Notes: a model not told the origin generated them from the letters alone. A stretch of 64,000 nt of DNA from Paenibacillus ottowii (GCF_006874425.1 NZ_VIJZ01000001.1:310001-374000); one strand, 5' to 3'. Positions 48,725 through 58,491 are shown, counted from the stretch's first letter. Numbers and translations: made by a program.

Positions 48725-49468
48725 GTGGAGAAAACCATTTTGGATTATTTAGTCCTGATCAAAAAAAGATTGTGGCTGATTGCGATTTTTGTCATTCTCT
48801 CATGTGTAACGACTTACATTGTGAGTGACAATGTCGTAAAGCCAGTCTACTCCGCTTCAAGCCAACTGCTGGTTAATCATATTTCCGCCAAGCAGGGGAG
48901 TAACAATCTGAATGACGTCAACACAAGTCTTAATTTGGTGGAAAGCTACAAGCAAATTCTCACTTCACCTAAAATTATGGACGCTGTGGTAGCGACTCAT
49001 CCTGAGTTCCATTTGACGTCGCAAAAGTTGGCAGAGAAACTGCAGATTAAATCCTCGGATAAAAGTCAGGTGATCGGCTTGACGTTTGAGGCAGGCAGTT
49101 ATTCTCAGGCCGCAGCGGTTGTAAATGCAGTAACCCAGAAATTCGTGCAGACGGTTCCGGGGTTGATGGAGTTAAATAATGTAAAAATTTTAAATGAAGC
49201 GGACCCGCAGGCCAATCCTGACCCGATTAATGGGAATCCGCTCATGAATATTGCGATTAGTTTTCTCGTATCGCTCATGATTGCGCTGGGCACGATTGTG
49301 TTCCTGGAAAGCATTAACGGCACGCTGCGCACGGAAAAAGAAGCGGATGCAGACATCGGCATTCCGGTAATTGCATCGATCCCTGTCATTCGCAAGAAGG
49401 ACATCGATGGAGTGGCCGGAAATTCCAAAGAACGGGTAGGGGAGCGTAAATATGCTGCGATTGAATGA
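48725..49468 (+). CDS. Polysaccharide chain-length regulator (Wzz/YveK/CapA type)
   Basis: A 247-aa membrane protein with an N-terminal helix (residues ~15-36, RLWLIAIFVILSCVTTYIVS), an extracytoplasmic helical domain (DVNTSLNLVESYKQILTSPK) and a second helix near residues 175-197 (MNIAISFLVSLMIALGTIVF), followed by a short cytoplasmic tail with INGTLRTEKEADADIGIPVI. This is the activator half of a Gram-positive Wzc system and sets polymer length with the ATPase encoded next. Start GTG 48725 lies six bases after GGGAGGGAGG. First gene of the operon; it overlaps the next by 17 bases. Confidence 0.9.
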   Translation: MEKTILDYLVLIKKRLWLIAIFVILSCVTTYIVSDNVVKPVYSASSQLLVNHISAKQGSNNLNDVNTSLNLVESYKQILTSPKIMDAVVATHPEFHLTSQKLAEKLQIKSSDKSQVIGLTFEAGSYSQAAAVVNAVTQKFVQTVPGLMELNNVKILNEADPQANPDPINGNPLMNIAISFLVSLMIALGTIVFLESINGTLRTEKEADADIGIPVIASIPVIRKKDIDGVAGNSKERVGERKYAAIE

Positions 49469-50090
49469 CATGTTGATTACAGAAAGTAATCCATCATCGT
49501 ATATCTCGGAATCATTTCGATCCCTCCGTACATACATCCGGCAGCAGGTGATTGGACAAAAGAACCGTGGGACGGTTCTTTTGCTAACCTCGCCGGAAAG
49601 CGGAGCGGGGAAAACAACACTGATTGCCAACATCGGAGTTTCCTTTGCTCAAGAAGGCAAAAAGGTAGCTCTGGTGGATTGCAATCTGCATAAGCCAGCG
49701 CTGCACGAGATATTCGGAATGGAGAATACCGGAGGTCTATCGGCTTATTTGCGCGGTGGGGCTTCTTCCAAATCTATCGTTAGGCATGGTGGACTGGAGC
49801 TATCGGTTATTCCCGGTGGGGACAGTCTGTATAACGCAGCAGATCTGCTTGGTAGCGAACGCATGGCAGAGCTGTTGGAAGAGCTCAAACGTGAATATGA
49901 CATCATCTTGCTCGATTCGGCGCCAGCGCTGAATTATACGGATGCCCGCCTGGTTGCAGGCTTGACGGATGGTGTGATTCTCGTGGCCAAGCATGGCCGG
50001 ACCAAGCGGGAAGATCTACGCAAAACAAAGCAACTCATGGAGCAGGCCAGTGCGACGCTGGTTGGAATTGTGATGAATCAGGTGAAGTAA
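49452..50090 (+). CDS. CpsD/YwqD-type capsular tyrosine-kinase-like ATPase, short form
   Basis: A 212-aa P-loop protein of the BY-kinase family. The N-terminal helix has SSYISESFRSLRTYIR; Walker A is SPESGAGKTT (residues ~47-56), the A' motif VALVDCNLHKPALHEIFG, and Walker B IILLDSAPAL. It ends ATLVGIVMNQVK with no C-terminal tyrosine cluster, which normal CpsD/YwqD proteins use for autophosphorylation, and its A' motif has Asn where Asp is usual. It still likely works with the chain-length regulator, perhaps as an ATPase without Tyr-tail control. Confidence 0.88.
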   Translation: MLRLNDMLITESNPSSYISESFRSLRTYIRQQVIGQKNRGTVLLLTSPESGAGKTTLIANIGVSFAQEGKKVALVDCNLHKPALHEIFGMENTGGLSAYLRGGASSKSIVRHGGLELSVIPGGDSLYNAADLLGSERMAELLEELKREYDIILLDSAPALNYTDARLVAGLTDGVILVAKHGRTKREDLRKTKQLMEQASATLVGIVMNQVK

Positions 50091-50129
50091 GCAACACCAA
50101 AATTCGATGAAGCAAGGAGAATGAGTGCG

Positions 50130-51023
50130 ATGATGAAAAAAGTGAAGAAGGCCATTATTCCAGCAGCAGGATTGGGAACGCGCTTCCTCCCTGCTACCAA
50201 GGCAATGCCTAAGGAAATGCTTCCAATTATCAATAAGCCTACGATTCAATATATCGTGGAAGAAGCGATTGCCTCTGGTATCGAGGACATTATTATCGTT
50301 ACGGGTAAAGGGAAACGGGCCATTGAGGACCACTTTGACAACGCATTTGAGCTGGAATCCAAATTGCTCGAGGACGGTAAGCTGAAGCTTCTGGAGGAAG
50401 TACAGCGTTCTTCGGGAGTGGAAATCCATTACATTCGCCAGAAAGAACCAAAGGGCCTTGGACATGCGGTATGGTGCGCAAGACGTTTTATCGGGGACGA
50501 GCCATTTGGTGTGCTGCTAGGTGACGATATCGTAACAGGCCAGACACCTTGCCTGCGCCAGCTGATGGATCAATATGAAGAAACACAAAATTCTGTTATC
50601 GGCGTACAGCGGGTACCCCAGGAATTTACGAACCGGTACGGCATCATTGAACCGGATCAGCAGGACGGACGATTGTACCGAGTGAATAATTTTATTGAAA
50701 AACCGGCTCCAGGCACAGCCCCATCCGATTTGGCTATTATGGGTCGTTATGTGTTCTCGCCGAAAATTTTCAAATATCTTGATCTTCAGGAAAAAGGAGC
50801 TGGCGGCGAAATTCAGTTGACGGACGCGATCCAAAAGCTGAATCAGAGTGAACGTGTATACGCCTATGACTTTGAAGGCACACGTTATGACGTAGGTGAA
50901 CGTCTTGGATATATTTTAACCACTCTTGAGTTTGCGCTTGCCAGTGATGATTTGAAGTATCCGGTTATGGAGGCTATGAATGAATGGCTAAAAAAGACCG
51001 AGAAAGCAACCACAGTGGGTTGA
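50130..51023 (+). CDS. galU: UTP-glucose-1-phosphate uridylyltransferase GalU
   Basis: A 297-aa nucleotidyltransferase that makes UDP-glucose, the precursor for UDP-glucuronate made by the last gene of the operon and for glucosyl transfer. [20 protein letters not shown] begins the fold with the nucleotide-binding loop; [30 protein letters not shown] and [20 protein letters not shown] follow. ATG 50130 or 50133 lies nine to twelve bases after AAGGAG; an ATG at 50121 abuts that site. Confidence 0.96.
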   Translation: MMKKVKKAIIPAAGLGTRFLPATKAMPKEMLPIINKPTIQYIVEEAIASGIEDIIIVTGKGKRAIEDHFDNAFELESKLLEDGKLKLLEEVQRSSGVEIHYIRQKEPKGLGHAVWCARRFIGDEPFGVLLGDDIVTGQTPCLRQLMDQYEETQNSVIGVQRVPQEFTNRYGIIEPDQQDGRLYRVNNFIEKPAPGTAPSDLAIMGRYVFSPKIFKYLDLQEKGAGGEIQLTDAIQKLNQSERVYAYDFEGTRYDVGERLGYILTTLEFALASDDLKYPVMEAMNEWLKKTEKATTVG

Positions 51024-51039
51024 GAGGAGGTACGTCAGC

Positions 51040-51738
51040 ATGAGCATGGAAAATTTACCGGAGGATGGCGAGGCTGTCATGTCAGGTAAAGCGTTTTACA
51101 TGCCATACGGAAATACACAAATTCAGGATAAAACGTCCTACCTGGTCACAAAACGCCTCCTTGATATGCTGCTGTCTTTCGTGGGCTTAATCGTTTTGCT
51201 TCCGCTTTTTGCAGTGGTGGGCATTTTGATTAAGCTTGAAGACCCAAAGGGAAGCGTATTTTTCAAGCAGATTCGGGTGGGCAAGAATGAGAAGTTATTC
51301 AATATGTATAAATTCCGTTCAATGGTGTCCAATGCCGAGGAACTGAAAAAGGACTTGATGGAGCTGAATGAAGTGAGCGGCGCCATGTTCAAAATTAAGA
51401 ACGATCCTCGGATCACAAAAGTTGGCAGTTTTCTGCGCAAGACGAGTATTGATGAGATTCCGCAGCTGTGGAATGTGTTGGTTGGAGACATGACTTTAGT
51501 GGGTCCGCGGCCGCCGTTGCCCAGCGAGGTTGAGCAATACTCCGATTATGACAAGCAGCGCCTGATTGTAACACCAGGATGTACGGGTTACTGGCAGGTG
51601 AGCGCACGTAACAGTGTAGGCTTCGAAGAAATGGTGCAAATGGATTTGAAGTATATTCATGTTCGCAATACGTGGCTCGATCTGAAAATCATCATGAAAA
51701 CAGGCGTTAAAATGCTGTTCTCCAAGGATGCTTACTGA
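51040..51738 (+). CDS. Initiating phosphoglycosyltransferase (undecaprenyl-phosphate sugar transferase)
   Basis: A 232-aa monotopic membrane enzyme of the bacterial sugar transferase family (WcaJ/WbaP C-terminal type). One hydrophobic segment (LLSFVGLIVLLPLFAVVGIL) is followed by KQIRVGKNEKLFNMYKFRSM, TKVGSFLRKTSIDEIPQLWN, VLVGDMTLVGPRPPLPSEVE and CTGYWQVSARNSVGFEEMVQ. It transfers the first sugar phosphate to undecaprenyl phosphate. In the P. polymyxa paenan cluster the like-placed gene is pepC. GAGAGGAGG precedes the ATG by ten bases. Confidence 0.93.
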   Translation: MSMENLPEDGEAVMSGKAFYMPYGNTQIQDKTSYLVTKRLLDMLLSFVGLIVLLPLFAVVGILIKLEDPKGSVFFKQIRVGKNEKLFNMYKFRSMVSNAEELKKDLMELNEVSGAMFKIKNDPRITKVGSFLRKTSIDEIPQLWNVLVGDMTLVGPRPPLPSEVEQYSDYDKQRLIVTPGCTGYWQVSARNSVGFEEMVQMDLKYIHVRNTWLDLKIIMKTGVKMLFSKDAY

Positions 51739-52673
51739 TGGATGCATTTAAGCGAAGTCCCGCAGTGTCCGTCGTTATTTGCACCTATAACCGGGCGGAC
51801 CTGCTGGAGAAAACGTTAATGTCTCTGCTGAAGCTGGAAGACCTTGCACTGGCTGAGATCATTGTGGTCGATAACCGATCCACCGATCATACAGCTGCAA
51901 CGATCAAAAGATTTACCGTTGCACATGGCCAAGATATTCATCTTCGGTATCATTATGAGCGCGAACAAGGACTGTCTGCCGCTCGTAATGCCGGCATTAC
52001 GTTATCAAAAGCAGACGTCATTGCTTTTCTGGATGATGATGCAATTCCGTGTGTTACATGGCTGCAAACGATTATGTCGGCCTTTGGGAACAATCCCGAG
52101 CTGACGGCTATGGGTGGGAAAATTGATCCTAAGTTTGAGACGGAACGGCCGAGCTGGTTGACGGGTCCGCTTGAATTGCCTTACACGATTATTGATCTGG
52201 GGCAATCTGTCCGTGAATATCCGGCGGGGCTGAATCCATTTGGAGCGAATATGGCTATGCGCAAAACGGCTTTCGCCGCCGTCATGTTCCCGCTCCACTT
52301 GGGCAGAAAGGGAGATATCCTACTATCTGGCGAAGAATCGTGGGTGTTCGAGCAAATCCGTAAAAACGGTGGAACAATTATGTATCATCCGCACATGGCT
52401 GTAGAACATTTTGTTCCAGCTTCACGCTTAACAAGAGAATGGATTATGAACCGCTACTATTGTCAAGGCATGTCCAACGCTGCTCAGGCCGCAGGTCTGC
52501 GCGGGAACGCGATGCTGATGGCAAAAGTGGTAGCCAAAGCATTATACATCACGGTGGATTCCCTGCTGGCACGTACTGAGGGCAGGAAGCTGTTGAACCG
52601 GTGCAGGCTTGAAAATATCCGCGGAACGCTGGATACCCTGCGCAACCGGAAAAGCGAGTCAGCTGCGGGGTGA
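51738..52673 (+). CDS. Glycosyltransferase family 2
   Basis: A 311-aa GT-A fold transferase. VSVVICTYNRADLLEKTLMS, IIVVDNRSTDHTAATIKRFT, EREQGLSAARNAGITLSKAD and the DxD motif in VIAFLDDDAIPCVTWLQTIM are clear. It adds a sugar to the lipid-linked repeat unit on the inner membrane face. The ATG overlaps the preceding stop by one base (TGATG). Confidence 0.92.
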   Translation: MDAFKRSPAVSVVICTYNRADLLEKTLMSLLKLEDLALAEIIVVDNRSTDHTAATIKRFTVAHGQDIHLRYHYEREQGLSAARNAGITLSKADVIAFLDDDAIPCVTWLQTIMSAFGNNPELTAMGGKIDPKFETERPSWLTGPLELPYTIIDLGQSVREYPAGLNPFGANMAMRKTAFAAVMFPLHLGRKGDILLSGEESWVFEQIRKNGGTIMYHPHMAVEHFVPASRLTREWIMNRYYCQGMSNAAQAAGLRGNAMLMAKVVAKALYITVDSLLARTEGRKLLNRCRLENIRGTLDTLRNRKSESAAG

Positions 52674-52683
52674 AAAATTGAAC

Positions 52684-54021
52684 ATGAGTAACTATCCTTG
52701 GACTTCTAGAATAAACACTATACAGCATGTTTTTATTTTTCTATTGGGCGCTCTTGCTGTAGGAATTGCAGCTACCTATCAACCTGTGGTCAGTATTGCT
52801 GCGGTATGCTTACTACTTTTGTTGGCTGTGTCTATCCATCATCCTGAGCGCATCAGCTATGCGGTGTTGCTAAGCACAGCGGTCTCGGTCGATTCTCTGT
52901 ACCAGGGTGGCGTGTTTGGCATTGAGATCTTGTCATTGTACAAATTGGGCATTTTGGCTCTGCTAGTGCCATGCATGCTCGTATATGGCATTCGTCTCAA
53001 GTTCAGCTATCCGGTCTGGGCATTGGTGATCATGCTGGGGATTACATTTGGATTTTCGGCATGGCTGCCTTTGTTAACGACCTCGATTGCCGTCAAGGCG
53101 TTCGTGGGACTATCCCTTCCCTTCTTTTTTTTACTGATCCAGTGGAAAAAAGATGTGGCGGAAAAGCATATTCGACTGATTAGCCTGTTGCCGATTATTA
53201 GTGTGGTCATAGGATTAGGTTTGCAGGTTTTAGGGTTGCATTCCTTTACAGATGTGGAATTTACGGGCGCAGTCAGAGTACAAGGAGCGAATATACCGCC
53301 GCATTTGGCAATGCTCTCCTTTCTCGGAATTGCTGTCTCTCTGATTGAGGTCAAGCGCAAACCTAAGCAAGCTACCTTTTATTACACAGTATTGGCACTG
53401 AACTTTCTAATTTTAATCGCCACCGGTACACGTGGGCCGATTCTGGCGTTGTTATTAATGCTTGCTGTGTACCTGTTTGATATTGCCCGTCAGTACCTCA
53501 AGGGAAAAGTCAATTATTTGCTACCGCTGGCCGGATCGTTTTTGGTTGCTCTGGGGGCGGTGGCCCTGCAATGGAACAATTTGAAAAAACGCTCCTTCGA
53601 ACGGGAGACCGATACAGGCATTGACCTGTCGGGACGCTCGGAGGCATGGGAATATTTTTTGAACAGAGTACATGATTACCCTTGGTCAGGAAGAGGTCTT
53701 GGCGCGGTAACGGTTGCGAACGACGGGACGTTATTCAATGGCTTTGTTGTACCGCATAACGAGTATATACGCTTTTATTTTGATACCGGATATATCGGTT
53801 GCGGGCTATTAATGCTTTCATTGCTGATCGTGTTCGCTCTTATTTACCGGTCACTTGCCAAGTCTATCAAACCTTATTTTGCAAGTTTAATTGCAGGTTT
53901 TCTGATCTACTCGTTTTCAGATAATACGTTGTCGACGGTTCAGATGATTATTCCGTTTTGCTGGTATTTGAACGCATTATACCAGACATCTACTCAAACC
54001 GATTTTCGCAAAGAGAAGTGA
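52684..54021 (+). CDS. O-antigen ligase/polymerase-like membrane protein, copy 1
   Basis: A 445-aa protein with about eleven hydrophobic segments and a large outside loop containing TGIDLSGRSEAWEYFLNRVH and PHNEYIRFYFDTGYIGCGLL, the Wzy_C/WaaL-type signature. It probably polymerises repeat units or transfers chains. TTG 52678 is an alternative start nearer GGGGTG. A second protein of this class is encoded at 54793; in paenan terms these would be PepE and PepG. Confidence 0.85.
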   Translation: MSNYPWTSRINTIQHVFIFLLGALAVGIAATYQPVVSIAAVCLLLLLAVSIHHPERISYAVLLSTAVSVDSLYQGGVFGIEILSLYKLGILALLVPCMLVYGIRLKFSYPVWALVIMLGITFGFSAWLPLLTTSIAVKAFVGLSLPFFFLLIQWKKDVAEKHIRLISLLPIISVVIGLGLQVLGLHSFTDVEFTGAVRVQGANIPPHLAMLSFLGIAVSLIEVKRKPKQATFYYTVLALNFLILIATGTRGPILALLLMLAVYLFDIARQYLKGKVNYLLPLAGSFLVALGAVALQWNNLKKRSFERETDTGIDLSGRSEAWEYFLNRVHDYPWSGRGLGAVTVANDGTLFNGFVVPHNEYIRFYFDTGYIGCGLLMLSLLIVFALIYRSLAKSIKPYFASLIAGFLIYSFSDNTLSTVQMIIPFCWYLNALYQTSTQTDFRKEK

Positions 54022-54025
54022 TACG

Positions 54026-54796
54026 ATGAGCAGAGTGAACATGTTCGATGTCAACTTTGATAATTATGATTTTAATGATCTACTCGAATTTATAGATACT
54101 TCTATTGAGCATCAGCGTCATTCCTACATTTTGACCTGTAATGTCGACCATGTGATCAAGCTTCGCAAGGATGATGAATTCCGCAAGGTATATTCGGATG
54201 CCGGAGCCGTAGTGGCCGATGGAATGCCTATCATTTGGGCGTCTAAGTTACTGAAAAAGCCCCTCAAACAAAAGGTGTCAGGGTCCGATTTGTTCACCCG
54301 GCTTGGAGAGGCTTTTGAAGATCGAGGCTACCGTTTGTTTTTTCTGGGTGCAGCTGATGGTATTCCTGAAAAGGCAATGCGCAATCTCCAGGAATCCTAT
54401 CCGAACATGAATGTGGTGGGCTGCTATTCTCCCTCTTATGGTTTTGAGAAAAACGAAGAGGAGAACAGATACATTATCCAGTTGCTTCAAGAGGCTCGCC
54501 CAGACATCGTTTTTGTAGGTGTAGGAGCACCGAAGCAGGAAAAATGGATTTACAGATATTACGAGACTTACCGCGCTCCGATTTCGATTGGGGTAGGAGC
54601 GACCTTTGATTTCCTGTCAGGAAATGTAAAGAGAGCACCGGAGCTGATGCAGAAGACAGGATTTGAATGGTTTTGGAGATTGTCTCAGGAGCCTAAACGT
54701 TTGTGGAAAAGATATCTGATTGAGGATTCCCAGTTCCTCGTTCTGCTGTTTAAAGAGATGTTCAAGCGGAAACGGGTGAAGGGAGGCCAGGGGTGA
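54026..54796 (+). CDS. WecG/TagA/CpsF-family glycosyltransferase
   Basis: A 256-aa GT26 enzyme. YILTCNVDHVIKLRKDDEFR, VVADGMPIIWASKLLKKPLK, RLFFLGAADGIPEKAMRNLQ, DIVFVGVGAPKQEKWI and ISIGVGATFDFLSGNVKRAP are the family blocks. Related enzymes transfer ManNAc or ManNAcA/mannose-like sugars to undecaprenyl-linked acceptors. Its basic C-terminus (KEMFKRKRVKGG) could bind the membrane. AGAGAAG lies before the ATG; it overlaps the next gene by four bases. Confidence 0.92.
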   Translation: MSRVNMFDVNFDNYDFNDLLEFIDTSIEHQRHSYILTCNVDHVIKLRKDDEFRKVYSDAGAVVADGMPIIWASKLLKKPLKQKVSGSDLFTRLGEAFEDRGYRLFFLGAADGIPEKAMRNLQESYPNMNVVGCYSPSYGFEKNEEENRYIIQLLQEARPDIVFVGVGAPKQEKWIYRYYETYRAPISIGVGATFDFLSGNVKRAPELMQKTGFEWFWRLSQEPKRLWKRYLIEDSQFLVLLFKEMFKRKRVKGGQG

Positions 54797-56244
54797 GAAA
54801 CATAAGTCGGTTGGCAGATCAGCAGCTTTCCATCTGGCTAGGAAATCGGCGCGGAATTGGCATGATCGGCATAGGGGTGCTGGCTTGTATGCTGCCACTC
54901 GCCATCGGATTTGCCAGCGCCAAGATGAATCCCACCATGAGCCAACAGGGGGCCATATTGCTGGCGCTCGTTTTTCCGGCCTTCCTGCTGGCGATCTTGC
55001 AATCACGGCTTCTGATTCCTTACACATTGGTGGTGTGGGCAGTAGGCCCGGAAATCCGCCGAATTGCAGATTGGATGGAGGGAACGTATCACTCGGTGTC
55101 CCTGCTGAGCGTGGCGCCACTGCTGGTAAGCAGCATGTTGATTATTCCTGTGTTGCGGGGTATTCATCTGGCGGAAAAGCCATTAACCCGAATTGCTGTA
55201 TTTTTCGGCATAGAATTAGCCTACGGAAGTATGGTCGGGTTATTCAAAAATGGCATCGTTTTTGCATATGATTTGGCCAATTATGTGGTTCCTTTGCTTC
55301 TATTGCCTTATCTAGCGATTAAGCCTATGAAAGCAAGAGAGCTGGATCGTTTGCTGTATTCATATGCCAACATTGCTGTCTTTGTCGCGATATACGGCAT
55401 AATTCAGTACTTGATGGTACCGCCTTGGGATGCATTTTGGATGAATCACGTGGAGATGAATTCCATTGGTGTGCCAGAACCGCTTCAAATCAGAGTATTT
55501 TCTTCCCTGAATTCTCCTGGTCCATGCGCTATTTTCCTGGCAATGGCCCTTGTACCGATGCTGATGGAAAAACGGTGGCGAGGCACTTTGGGATGGGTTG
55601 GAGTCCTGCTGACAGTCGTGTGTCTCTTGGTCACGCTGGTACGTTCTGCCTGGCTGATTGCATTCGTCATGTTGCTGGCTTACATCCTCAGTTCATCCTC
55701 CAAAGGAAAGTGGAAGACCCTGTTTCAATTGGCTGTCGTCGGCCTTCTTCTCTACTTTATAGTTCCAAAACTTCCGGGGGCAGAAGGTTTGGTGGCTCGC
55801 ATGCAGACGTTGACAGATATTCAAGAGGATCATTCGTACAATGAACGTCTGGATTTACTGCATACGATGCTTCCGGCGATTACTAGCAATCCAGTCGGGC
55901 AGGGGATCGGGAGTGTAGGAATTGGAACCAAGCTTGATAACGGCGGCGATCTCGGTGAACTTGGGATTATGGATAATGGATATATAGCCATTTTCCTCAC
56001 CTTCGGTATTTGCGGAGCATTCTTTTTCTTCGGTGGTCTGTTCGTTATCATCAAGCGCCTTCTCGTCCGTATTGCCGAACGGAATTCCAGTCAGCCTTAT
56101 ATCAGACTGGCGTTGGCTACATGGGCCGGAGCTGTAGCCAGTCTCATATCGGATAACGGTTTCCCCGGTATGCGCGGCTATTTGATCTGGATGATGATCG
56201 GAATAGGACTATGGGCAAAAGACGTCATCGCGGAAAGAAGGTAA
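54793..56244 (+). CDS. O-antigen polymerase-like membrane protein, copy 2 (Wzy)
   Basis: A 483-aa protein with eleven or twelve membrane helices, starting GTG at 54793 after GGGAGGCCAGGG. The central loop has SSLNSPGPCAIFLAMALVPM and the C-terminal part QGIGSVGIGTKLDNGGDLGE, then LGIMDNGYIAIFLTFGICGA, the ligase/polymerase-like pattern. It probably joins repeat units outside the membrane. The short loop EDHSYNERLDLLHTMLPAIT resembles the Wzy_C site. Confidence 0.85.
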   Translation: MRNISRLADQQLSIWLGNRRGIGMIGIGVLACMLPLAIGFASAKMNPTMSQQGAILLALVFPAFLLAILQSRLLIPYTLVVWAVGPEIRRIADWMEGTYHSVSLLSVAPLLVSSMLIIPVLRGIHLAEKPLTRIAVFFGIELAYGSMVGLFKNGIVFAYDLANYVVPLLLLPYLAIKPMKARELDRLLYSYANIAVFVAIYGIIQYLMVPPWDAFWMNHVEMNSIGVPEPLQIRVFSSLNSPGPCAIFLAMALVPMLMEKRWRGTLGWVGVLLTVVCLLVTLVRSAWLIAFVMLLAYILSSSSKGKWKTLFQLAVVGLLLYFIVPKLPGAEGLVARMQTLTDIQEDHSYNERLDLLHTMLPAITSNPVGQGIGSVGIGTKLDNGGDLGELGIMDNGYIAIFLTFGICGAFFFFGGLFVIIKRLLVRIAERNSSQPYIRLALATWAGAVASLISDNGFPGMRGYLIWMMIGIGLWAKDVIAERR

Positions 56245-57629
56245 AGGCTGTGCAAAACTTACAAGCATTATCCGCACCTGTCCGGACACTATGGTCCACG
56301 GTGATTCGGTTTGCCAAAAGCAAAGATAACAGCTCTGCAGCAGTAAAAACGATGATATTCAGTATGCTGATTCTCGTCGTGAATATGCTGACTGGTGTGC
56401 TGACGGCACGATTCTTGGGTCCGACTGGACGCGGGGAACAGACAGCGATGGTGAACTGGTCCCAATTTCTTGCCTTCTGCATGAGCTTCGGTGTTCCGTC
56501 TGCGTTGATTTACAATGCCAAAAGGAAGCCAGAAGAAACAGGCAAGCTGTATGGTCTGGCTTTGCTGCTGGCCACGGTGTTTGGGGGAGTAGCGACACTC
56601 GTCGGAGTATTTCTAATTCCTTATTGGCTGCGCTCTTTCTCTTCATCGGTCATACTGTTCGCGCAATGCTCTATGATGATGTGTCCGCTCATAGCGATTT
56701 CACAGGTCAATAATGCATTGCTTCAAGTTCGCTCGGAATATAAACAATACAATTTATTCCGGTATCTGGTACCCCTAAGTACGCTGCTGGGTCTGGCGAT
56801 TCTGATCCTGACAGGGACGATGAATCCGTACACCTCAGCATTGGCCTATTTATTACCAGGCTTGCCGATCTATATCGGCGTTACGATACGAATGATTCGT
56901 CTGTACAAACCGAAGGTAAAGAACAGCTGGACGCAATTTAAAAATCTCTTTACCTACGGTATGGGTTCATACGGAAATGATCTGATGGGGCAAGTTTCCA
57001 CTTATATTGACCAGATTTTGATTGCGGGTCTATTGAGACCTGCTGATCTCGGGCTATATGCGGTAGCGGTCAGCCTGGCCCGGATGGTGAATGTATTTTC
57101 AACCTCAATCATTGTCGTGCTGTTTCCCAAAGCCTCCGGTCTGGATAAGGAAGAAGCGGTAGCCATTACCTTTCGGGCATTTCGAATAACTTCAACGGCA
57201 ACCATTTTGGCTGCGCTGATGTTAATGCTGATTGCTCCGTTCGTATTTACCTTGTTATATGGTCAAGAGTTTAAACAAGCGCTTACGGTATTCCGGTTTC
57301 TGGTGCTTGAGGTTGCTATCAGTGGAGGTACCATGGTGTTGGCACAACAATTTATGGCGTTGGGCAAGCCAAAGCTGGTTACCATTCTACAGGGTGTCGG
57401 ATTGGCGCTCGTCATTCCATTGCTGTCCATACTCGTGCCGAGATATGGATTGACGGGTGCAGGGATAGCAATGTTGTCTTCGGGGATTTTACGGTTCGTT
57501 TTCATTTTATGTAATGTTAAATTCGTTCTGAAAATGAAAATTCCAAGACTGCTTATTTCCAAACAAGATTTTCAATGGCTCCGATCAACGATGTCACATT
57601 ACATCCGGAAAAAGCCAGTTAACGGTTAG
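56211..57629 (+). CDS. Polysaccharide flippase (Wzx, MATE-like)
   Basis: A 472-aa protein with twelve to fourteen membrane helices (TMIFSMLILVVNMLTGVLTA, ARFLGPTGRGEQTAMVNWSQ, LYAVAVSLARMVNVFSTSII and so on), the Wzx/RfbX pattern that turns lipid-linked repeat units across the membrane. ATG 56211 overlaps the previous gene by 34 bases with a weak site; GTG 56250, after GAAGGTAAAGG, is an equally good start and would remove 13 basic residues. Confidence 0.9.
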   Translation: MGKRRHRGKKVKAVQNLQALSAPVRTLWSTVIRFAKSKDNSSAAVKTMIFSMLILVVNMLTGVLTARFLGPTGRGEQTAMVNWSQFLAFCMSFGVPSALIYNAKRKPEETGKLYGLALLLATVFGGVATLVGVFLIPYWLRSFSSSVILFAQCSMMMCPLIAISQVNNALLQVRSEYKQYNLFRYLVPLSTLLGLAILILTGTMNPYTSALAYLLPGLPIYIGVTIRMIRLYKPKVKNSWTQFKNLFTYGMGSYGNDLMGQVSTYIDQILIAGLLRPADLGLYAVAVSLARMVNVFSTSIIVVLFPKASGLDKEEAVAITFRAFRITSTATILAALMLMLIAPFVFTLLYGQEFKQALTVFRFLVLEVAISGGTMVLAQQFMALGKPKLVTILQGVGLALVIPLLSILVPRYGLTGAGIAMLSSGILRFVFILCNVKFVLKMKIPRLLISKQDFQWLRSTMSHYIRKKPVNG

Positions 57630-57651
57630 ATAAAGAAGGAGGCACCCGCTA

Positions 57652-58491
57652 ATGAACCACATGTCTAGCGTTCCCGCGGACAACCGGATATCCGTAGTTA
57701 TTATCGCTCAGGATGATGGCATTCGAATCACAGCTGCCATTAAATCCTGCCAGCCCTTTGCGGACGATATCGTCGTCATTGACGGAGGGAGCAAGGACAA
57801 TACGATTCAGGTAGCTGAATCATTGGGCTGTCGGGTGTTTTCCAACCCATGGCCCGGTTATGCCAAACAACGCATGTTTGGTGTTGATAAAGCGGAATTT
57901 GATTGGATTTTTCTGATTGATACAGACGAAGTAGTGGATGCAGAGTTGCTTGGTGAATTGTTGAAAGTAAAGGAAACGCTCCACGATCCTGCCAAAGCCT
58001 ATTCCGTATTTCGCATTGGCGATTTTCTCGGCAAATGGATGAACAAGGGCGAATATTTAGTTCGCTTGTACAATCGGCAGATTTATGGCATCACCAATAG
58101 CCTTGTTCATGAAATGCCAGATGTAGCCTCTTCCCAGATTGTCAATCTGGAGGGCGTGTTATGGCACTATGGCTTCCGCAGCATCAGTGATCACATGACA
58201 CGTTTTAACAAATATACAGATCTTGAAGCAGAGACGGCATTTAACAAAGGGAGATCCTTTCGGATTACCAGACTATTGTGGAGGCCTCCCGCTCGCTTTG
58301 TACAGAAGTATTTTGTTCAAGGCTTATATCGCAAGGGGTTGGCGGGTTTTGCCGTAGCCGTTTTCTGGGTCATGTATGAGTTTCTCGTCTGCTTCAAGCA
58401 TTATGAGCTAACCAAGCGGAGAAAAAAGATAGAAATTGTGAATGACGGACAGACCGAGCAGAAAGGAGAAACCAGCTATGTCGTACAATAA
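57652..58491 (+). CDS. Glycosyltransferase family 2 (KdtX/WaaE-like)
   Basis: A 279-aa GT2. ISVVIIAQDDGIRITAAIKS, DDIVVIDGGSKDNTIQVAES, FSNPWPGYAKQRMFGVDKAE, and DWIFLIDTDEVVDAELLGEL with a D-T-D-E metal motif. Later LVRLYNRQIYGITNSLVHEM matches the WaaE-type (beta-1,4-glucosyl/heptosyl) group. GAAGGAGG lies nine bases before the ATG. It overlaps the next gene by 14 bases. Confidence 0.92.
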   Translation: MNHMSSVPADNRISVVIIAQDDGIRITAAIKSCQPFADDIVVIDGGSKDNTIQVAESLGCRVFSNPWPGYAKQRMFGVDKAEFDWIFLIDTDEVVDAELLGELLKVKETLHDPAKAYSVFRIGDFLGKWMNKGEYLVRLYNRQIYGITNSLVHEMPDVASSQIVNLEGVLWHYGFRSISDHMTRFNKYTDLEAETAFNKGRSFRITRLLWRPPARFVQKYFVQGLYRKGLAGFAVAVFWVMYEFLVCFKHYELTKRRKKIEIVNDGQTEQKGETSYVVQ

